10,180 nucleotides of DNA from Candidatus Hydrogenedentota bacterium (lineage in GTDB: Bacteria > Hydrogenedentota > Hydrogenedentia > Hydrogenedentales > JAEUWI01): contig JAUIKJ010000073.1 in the NCBI GenBank assembly GCA_030430835.1, forward strand, positions 1 through 10,180, given 5' to 3'. This document shows, in pieces, positions 7,254 to 10,180 of the stretch (positions within the stretch are counted from its first letter, which is position 1; each line of letters starts with the position of its first letter). The translations under genes were made by a program, and so were the position numbers. The notes beneath the pieces are model-generated. The model worked only from the letters and a program-made list of their open reading frames with translations. It was not told the origin of the DNA and ran no database searches.

Positions 7254-7310
7254 GGGTTGGCGCTCCTTCGTCTTGCTTGCGGCCGGTGACATCGCGGCCC
7301 GCGTCCCGAA

Positions 7311-7339
7311 TTGACACGGCTGTCCCAGCGTCGCATACT
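7311..7339 (+). promoter_or_regulatory. Sigma70-type promoter before the Gfo/Idh/MocA gene
   Basis: TTGACA (7311-7316) is a perfect -35 hexamer. After a 17-nt spacer comes CATACT (7334-7339), matching four of six -10 positions. Transcription should begin near 7346, leaving a leader of about 50 nt with a Shine-Dalgarno before ATG 7397. It implies the oxidoreductase is transcribed independently of the gene upstream. Confidence 0.6.
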
Positions 7340-7383
7340 CCCCGGATTCCCGAGCCGATGCCGATTCGCGGCAACGCCATCAT

Positions 7384-7389
7384 AAGGAA
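7384..7389 (+). promoter_or_regulatory. Shine-Dalgarno AAGGAA fixing the start at 7397
   Basis: AAGGAA lies 7 nt before ATG 7397, which begins exactly at the twin-arginine signal peptide. This rules out the longer in-frame starts, such as ATG 7358. Confidence 0.7.
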
Positions 7390-7396
7390 CACGACC

Positions 7397-8731
7397 ATGT
7401 CCACCAAGCGCCGAGATTTCCTGAAACAAGCCGCGGCTCTTTCCGCCGTACCCTTTATTTTGCCGTCCCGTGTGTGGTCGGCAGAGACGAGTCCGAACGA
7501 ACTCATCAATGTGGGGTTCATCGGCATGGGCAAGCAGAGCCGGGGACTGCTCGGCGGGTTCCTGGGGGACAAGCGGTGCCGCGTGCTCGCGGTGTGCGAT
7601 GTGGACACCACACGGCGTATGAATGCGCAAGAGCGGATTACCGGATACTACGCAAACCGTCCCGAGTTAGGGGTCGAGGAGTGCGCGGCGTATAACGATT
7701 TTCGCGACTTGATCGCGCGCGACGATATCGACGCGGTCTGCATTGCCACCCCCGACCACTGGCACACGATCCCGATGCTCGCCGCGTTGCGTTCGGGCAA
7801 AGATGTCTATTGCGAGAAGCCGCTGACCCACAACATTCACGAATCGGTTGCGGTCATCGAAGCCGTGGACGACAACGACCGTGTGCTGCAGACCGGTTCC
7901 ATGCAGCGCTCGATGGAAGAATTTCGTGTCGCCTGCGAACTTGTGCGCAACGGAATCATCGGCAAGATCAGCCACGTCGAATGCAGCTTCGGCCCTCCCG
8001 GCGTGCCCTGCGATTTGCCGGAAGAAGACATGGAGCCGGGACTCGACTGGAATATGTGGTGCGGTCCCGGTCCGCTGCGGCCTTACAGCTCGGTGCTCAG
8101 TCCGCGCGGCATGCACGACCACTTCCCGGACTGGCGCAACTATAAGGAATACGGCGGCGGCATGGTCTGCGACTGGGGCGCGCACCATCTCGATATTGCG
8201 CAGTGGGGCCTAGGCATGGACGACAGCGGTCCGGACGAAGTCGTGCCGCCGGATGATCCGAATGCGGTCGAAGGCGCGGAACTGCACTATGGCCGCAACA
8301 TTCGCGTCATTCACAAGGGCGGCTTCGGCGTCCACTTCCACGGTGAAAATGGCGAGGTGAAGGTAAATCGTGGCCGCTTCGAATTCATCCTCAACGGCGA
8401 AGTGATCGGTAGCTTCGTCGACCGCGAGAGCGGCGGCTCCCTCGAGTCCGTCATCGTCAAGGTGCAGGAAGACTTCCTGAAAGACGCCAAGGTCCAGCTC
8501 TACCGCAGCAGCGACCATATCCGCGATTTTGTCGACTGCGTCTATTCGCGCACCAAACCGATCACCAACGAAGAGGTCGGCGGCCGCAGCGCCATCTGTT
8601 GCCACCTGATGAACCAGGCCTACTACAACCACAGCGCGTTCAAGTGGAAACCGAAGAAGATGCGCTTCGCCCGCGGCAGCGGCGATGAGGCATGGTTGAC
8701 GCGGGACTATCGTAGTCCGTGGAGTGTGTAG
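7397..8731 (+). CDS. Tat-exported Gfo/Idh/MocA family oxidoreductase
   Basis: The 444-residue product begins with a twin-arginine signal, KRRDFLKQAAALSAVPF at residues 4-20, with likely cleavage after VWSA (residue 29). It should be folded with its dinucleotide bound and then exported through the Tat system. The mature part opens with a Rossmann strand, NVGFIGMGKQSRG (38-50, GxGxxxxG), then VLAVCDVD (63-70). ATPDHWH at 117-123 and CEKPLTH at 139-145 (Lys141 of the EKP motif) follow. GGGMVCDWGAHHLDIAQW at 253-270 carries the Asp259, His263/264 and Asp266 region that forms the substrate pocket in this family. Such enzymes catalyse NAD(P)-dependent oxidation or reduction of sugars and cyclitols; Tat-targeted members are abundant in Planctomycetes and related phyla. 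The substrate cannot be assigned. It has its own promoter and Shine-Dalgarno and faces the MuF-like gene convergently across 94 bp. Confidence 0.93.
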   Translation: MSTKRRDFLKQAAALSAVPFILPSRVWSAETSPNELINVGFIGMGKQSRGLLGGFLGDKRCRVLAVCDVDTTRRMNAQERITGYYANRPELGVEECAAYNDFRDLIARDDIDAVCIATPDHWHTIPMLAALRSGKDVYCEKPLTHNIHESVAVIEAVDDNDRVLQTGSMQRSMEEFRVACELVRNGIIGKISHVECSFGPPGVPCDLPEEDMEPGLDWNMWCGPGPLRPYSSVLSPRGMHDHFPDWRNYKEYGGGMVCDWGAHHLDIAQWGLGMDDSGPDEVVPPDDPNAVEGAELHYGRNIRVIHKGGFGVHFHGENGEVKVNRGRFEFILNGEVIGSFVDRESGGSLESVIVKVQEDFLKDAKVQLYRSSDHIRDFVDCVYSRTKPITNEEVGGRSAICCHLMNQAYYNHSAFKWKPKKMRFARGSGDEAWLTRDYRSPWSV

Positions 8732-8825
8732 CGGTCTGACAAGCGGAGATCCTGCCGCGGTATCGGCACGCGTCCGAAGATGCGTGTTCGGCTGCGGGCG
8801 CGGCGTAGGCTTCGGCAGCGTGATC

Positions 8826-9605
8826 TCACAGTGTCACCCAGAAGGGGGTGCCGGTGTGGTAGCGTAGCCAGCATCGACAGCCGGGATGCGCCGGCGGCGT
8901 CGGATGGCCGCTTGGAAACCGGGAGGACAGCGGGAGCTCTCCTATCACCTTGTTCCCGAGGCAGATAGTGCACACCCGCTTGTCACTCTCCGTGACCCAT
9001 TCTTTTGACCGCGCTCGGAGAAGATAGGCAACGGCATCGGAACCCGTGGAACGGGCCGATGCAGCGAGGTCTGAATTTGCGCATACCGTGCCCGTGAGCA
9101 CGTCGAACACTTCCAATTCCGATTTGCTGAGAAGACGACGGATCAGCGCACGAATTTCTTCGATGAGGCCAGCGGCGCTGCATGTGGCCAGGATTCGCTG
9201 GTGAATCTGCTCCAATAGCTCATCCAGCGCGCGGTCGAGCGCTTTGCGCGCAAGTTCGCGCGCGACCGCTTTCATTGCCTGTCGGATCCGATCCCGCGCG
9301 GTGGCATCGGGCACCACACCTGCAAGTTGCGTGAAGGTTTCCACCCCTGATTCGACACAGAGGCGCTGCAAGGATTGCTCCAACGCCGTCGCAGCATCAT
9401 CGAGTGCCTCACCGAGTTCGGTGCGCACGCGCTGCTGGAAAGCCTCCAGCAGTCCGGGGGCATCCTCCGGGCACCCGGTATCCTGCGTAAAGTACAGGTC
9501 ACGAAGAATGGTATCCCAGGAAAGCGCCAGCAGTGCGGGTTCCAGGGCTGAGGTCGTCGTAGCGCCGGGATCCTGACGCATCTCATAATGGCGGGTATAA
9601 CGCAT
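8826..9605 (-). CDS. Orphan protein with phage Mu F/SPP1 gp7-type minor head C-terminal motif
   Basis: The 259-residue product has a helical, Arg/Ala/Leu/Glu-rich body (about 55-165) and a C-terminal motif: KEWVTESDKRVCTIC at 201-215, then PPAHPGCRC at 237-245. Trp203, Asp208, Cys212, Cys215, His240, Cys243 and Cys245 reproduce the W..t..D.rvC..C...HP.CRC pattern seen at the end of phage Mu gpF/SPP1 gp7-type minor head (head morphogenesis) proteins. The four Cys and the His could hold a metal ion. Family members act at the portal/capsid or appear in MuF-domain toxins; which, if either, applies here is unknown. It is shorter than typical phage members. No terminase, portal or capsid gene is visible on either side, so it may be a prophage remnant or a domesticated gene. 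ATG 9605 is supported by a GGAGG at 9612-9616. It lies 116 bp downstream of the monooxygenase gene on the same strand. Confidence 0.75.
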   Translation of the reverse strand: MRYTRHYEMRQDPGATTTSALEPALLALSWDTILRDLYFTQDTGCPEDAPGLLEAFQQRVRTELGEALDDAATALEQSLQRLCVESGVETFTQLAGVVPDATARDRIRQAMKAVARELARKALDRALDELLEQIHQRILATCSAAGLIEEIRALIRRLLSKSELEVFDVLTGTVCANSDLAASARSTGSDAVAYLLRARSKEWVTESDKRVCTICLGNKVIGELPLSSRFPSGHPTPPAHPGCRCWLRYHTGTPFWVTL

Positions 9606-9606
9606 C

Positions 9607-9616
9607 GGAGGCCTCC
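9607..9616. promoter_or_regulatory. Palindrome GGAGGCCTCC containing the MuF-like gene's Shine-Dalgarno
   Basis: This is a perfect 10-bp palindrome. On the minus strand its first half, GGAGG (9612-9616), is a strong Shine-Dalgarno 6 nt from ATG 9605. It abuts and overlaps the inverted repeat at 9615-9640. Confidence 0.6.
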
Positions 9617-9640
9617 ATGGTTGCTGGTCTCAAACCATGG
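9615..9640 (-). repeat. Perfect 8-bp inverted repeat in the leader of the MuF-like gene
   Basis: CCATGGTT at 9615-9622 pairs perfectly with AACCATGG at 9633-9640 around a 10-nt loop. In the minus-strand message this hairpin ends two bases inside the Shine-Dalgarno, so it could modulate ribosome access, or as DNA serve as an operator. There is no T-run, so a terminator is unlikely. Confidence 0.5.
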
Positions 9641-9714
9641 TGCGTCCTGTTGCAGTCCCCTGTATGGCACCGGCACGCGTACTGCGGGTGTGTGCCACGG
9701 TCAGCCGCGACCCG

Positions 9715-9734
9715 AGCGCTGCTAGACCAGCGCT
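9715..9734 (-). repeat. Hairpin enclosing the monooxygenase stop codon
   Basis: AGCGCTG (9715-9721) and CAGCGCT (9728-9734) form a 7-bp stem with a 6-nt loop. The TAG stop codon of the monooxygenase gene (9722-9724) is in that loop. No T-run follows on the minus strand, so intrinsic termination is not supported. Confidence 0.4.
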
Positions 9735-10180
9735 TCTGTTTGTGCCGGATTTCGTGTCTGGGTTCCGGTGCTGAAGTGCAGGACGCCGTCCTCGAGCTTG
9801 CCGAAGCGCAGCATCATCATGTCCGCGGGGTACAGCTGTTTCAGCTTCCACGGTGACTTGCTTCCCATCTTCGGAAATTCGTTCAGGGCGCGCTGCACGT
9901 AGCCCGATTGGAAATCGAGAAAGTCACCCGGTAGCACACTGTCGTCCTGATTGACGGGCGTGACGGTGGTCATCCCATTTGCGTCCATGTGGTTGAGGAC
10001 GCGGCAGATCCATTCGCTCGTAATGTCCGACTTCAGGGTCCAAGAAGCATTCGTGTAGCCAAAGGTGAAGCCGAGGTTCGGCAGGTCCTGCAGCATGACC
10101 GCCTTGTAGCACATTTTCTGGGTGTGCTCGTATCGCTTTCCGTCGACATAGACTTCGATGCCGCCGAAGAACTTCAACTC
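9722..10180 (-). CDS. Flavin-containing monooxygenase, EthA-like (Baeyer-Villiger type), C-terminal part
   Basis: The visible 152 residues are the C-terminal third of an EthA-like FAD/NADPH-dependent monooxygenase; the frame is open to the right edge (starting ELKFFGGIEVYVDGK), so the flavin- and NADPH-binding parts lie outside the window. EthA-family proteins are about 490 residues. Recognisable family blocks are CYKAVMLQDLPNLGFTFGYT, NASWTLKSDITSEWICRVL and NHMDANGMTTVTPVN, then FLDFQSGYVQRALNEFPK, and PWKLKQLYPADMMMLRFGK. These correspond to the family's RGVMLsGvPNLafaiGYTNsSWTLK region and the conserved end domain. Members insert one oxygen atom into ketones, or oxidise sulfur or thioamides. 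The substrate here is unknown. The stop codon lies in a small hairpin loop, and the MuF-like gene follows on the same strand. Confidence 0.9.
   Translation of the reverse strand, partial: ELKFFGGIEVYVDGKRYEHTQKMCYKAVMLQDLPNLGFTFGYTNASWTLKSDITSEWICRVLNHMDANGMTTVTPVNQDDSVLPGDFLDFQSGYVQRALNEFPKMGSKSPWKLKQLYPADMMMLRFGKLEDGVLHFSTGTQTRNPAQTEALV

Noticed and set aside
6606..7292. 228-codon open frame on the minus strand
   Set aside because: Antisense to the EF-hand-bearing end of the large secreted protein, with no recognisable domains or ribosome site.
7281..7299. GGCCG...CGGCC hairpin after the large secreted protein gene as a terminator
   Set aside because: Only five base pairs and no following T-run; such GC repeats are expected by chance here.
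7667..8188. 173-codon open frame on the minus strand
   Set aside because: Antisense to well-conserved Gfo/Idh/MocA motifs, so it is a shadow.
8732..8825. Convergent intergenic gap searched for a bidirectional terminator
   Set aside because: Only a 5-bp CCGAA/TTCGG pair (8774-8791) was found, without a T-run on either strand.

Overview
The window is GC-rich, densely coding bacterial DNA with no rRNA, tRNA, CRISPR array or insertion sequence that I could see. A Tat-exported Gfo/Idh/MocA oxidoreductase, a lipoprotein hydrolase and a very large secreted protein ending in a paired EF-hand/dockerin-like module suggest a Planctomycetes/Lentisphaerae/Hydrogenedentota-type bacterium. From memory, the C-terminal module (SELLRxIQFYNxGGY) resembles tails seen in Hydrogenedentota proteins. 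That assignment is an inference and was not searched.

Layout, left to right. (1) 1-854, +: C-terminal part or most of an unrecognised protein with about eight membrane segments. (2) 975-1745, +: TrmO/TsaA-family tRNA methyltransferase, possibly leaderless. (3) 1753-2937, -: HI0933/YhiN-family flavoprotein, convergent with trmO (7 bp apart) and divergent from the next gene. (4) 3027-3881, +: alpha/beta-hydrolase-fold lipoprotein. (5) 4128-7253, +: 1041-residue secreted protein with beta-rich ends, a long acidic helical middle and a C-terminal calcium-binding-like pair of repeats. (6) 7397-8731, +: Tat-signal Gfo/Idh/MocA oxidoreductase with a good sigma70-like promoter. (7) 8826-9605, -: orphan protein with the C-terminal Cys/His motif of phage Mu F/SPP1 gp7-type minor head proteins. 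(8) 9722-10180, -: C-terminal third of an EthA-like flavin-containing (Baeyer-Villiger type) monooxygenase, running off the right edge.

The genes do not form one obvious pathway. Genes 4-6 are co-oriented and all carry export signals (lipobox, Sec-type, Tat-type), so this stretch supplies the cell envelope or periplasm, but gaps of 246 and 143 bp with their own promoter-like sites argue for separate transcription. Genes 2 and 3 are widespread cytoplasmic enzymes. Genes 7 and 8 share a strand, 116 bp apart, with inverted repeats between them. The least explained parts are the architecture of the 1041-residue protein and the MuF-like gene, which stands without any other phage gene in view.
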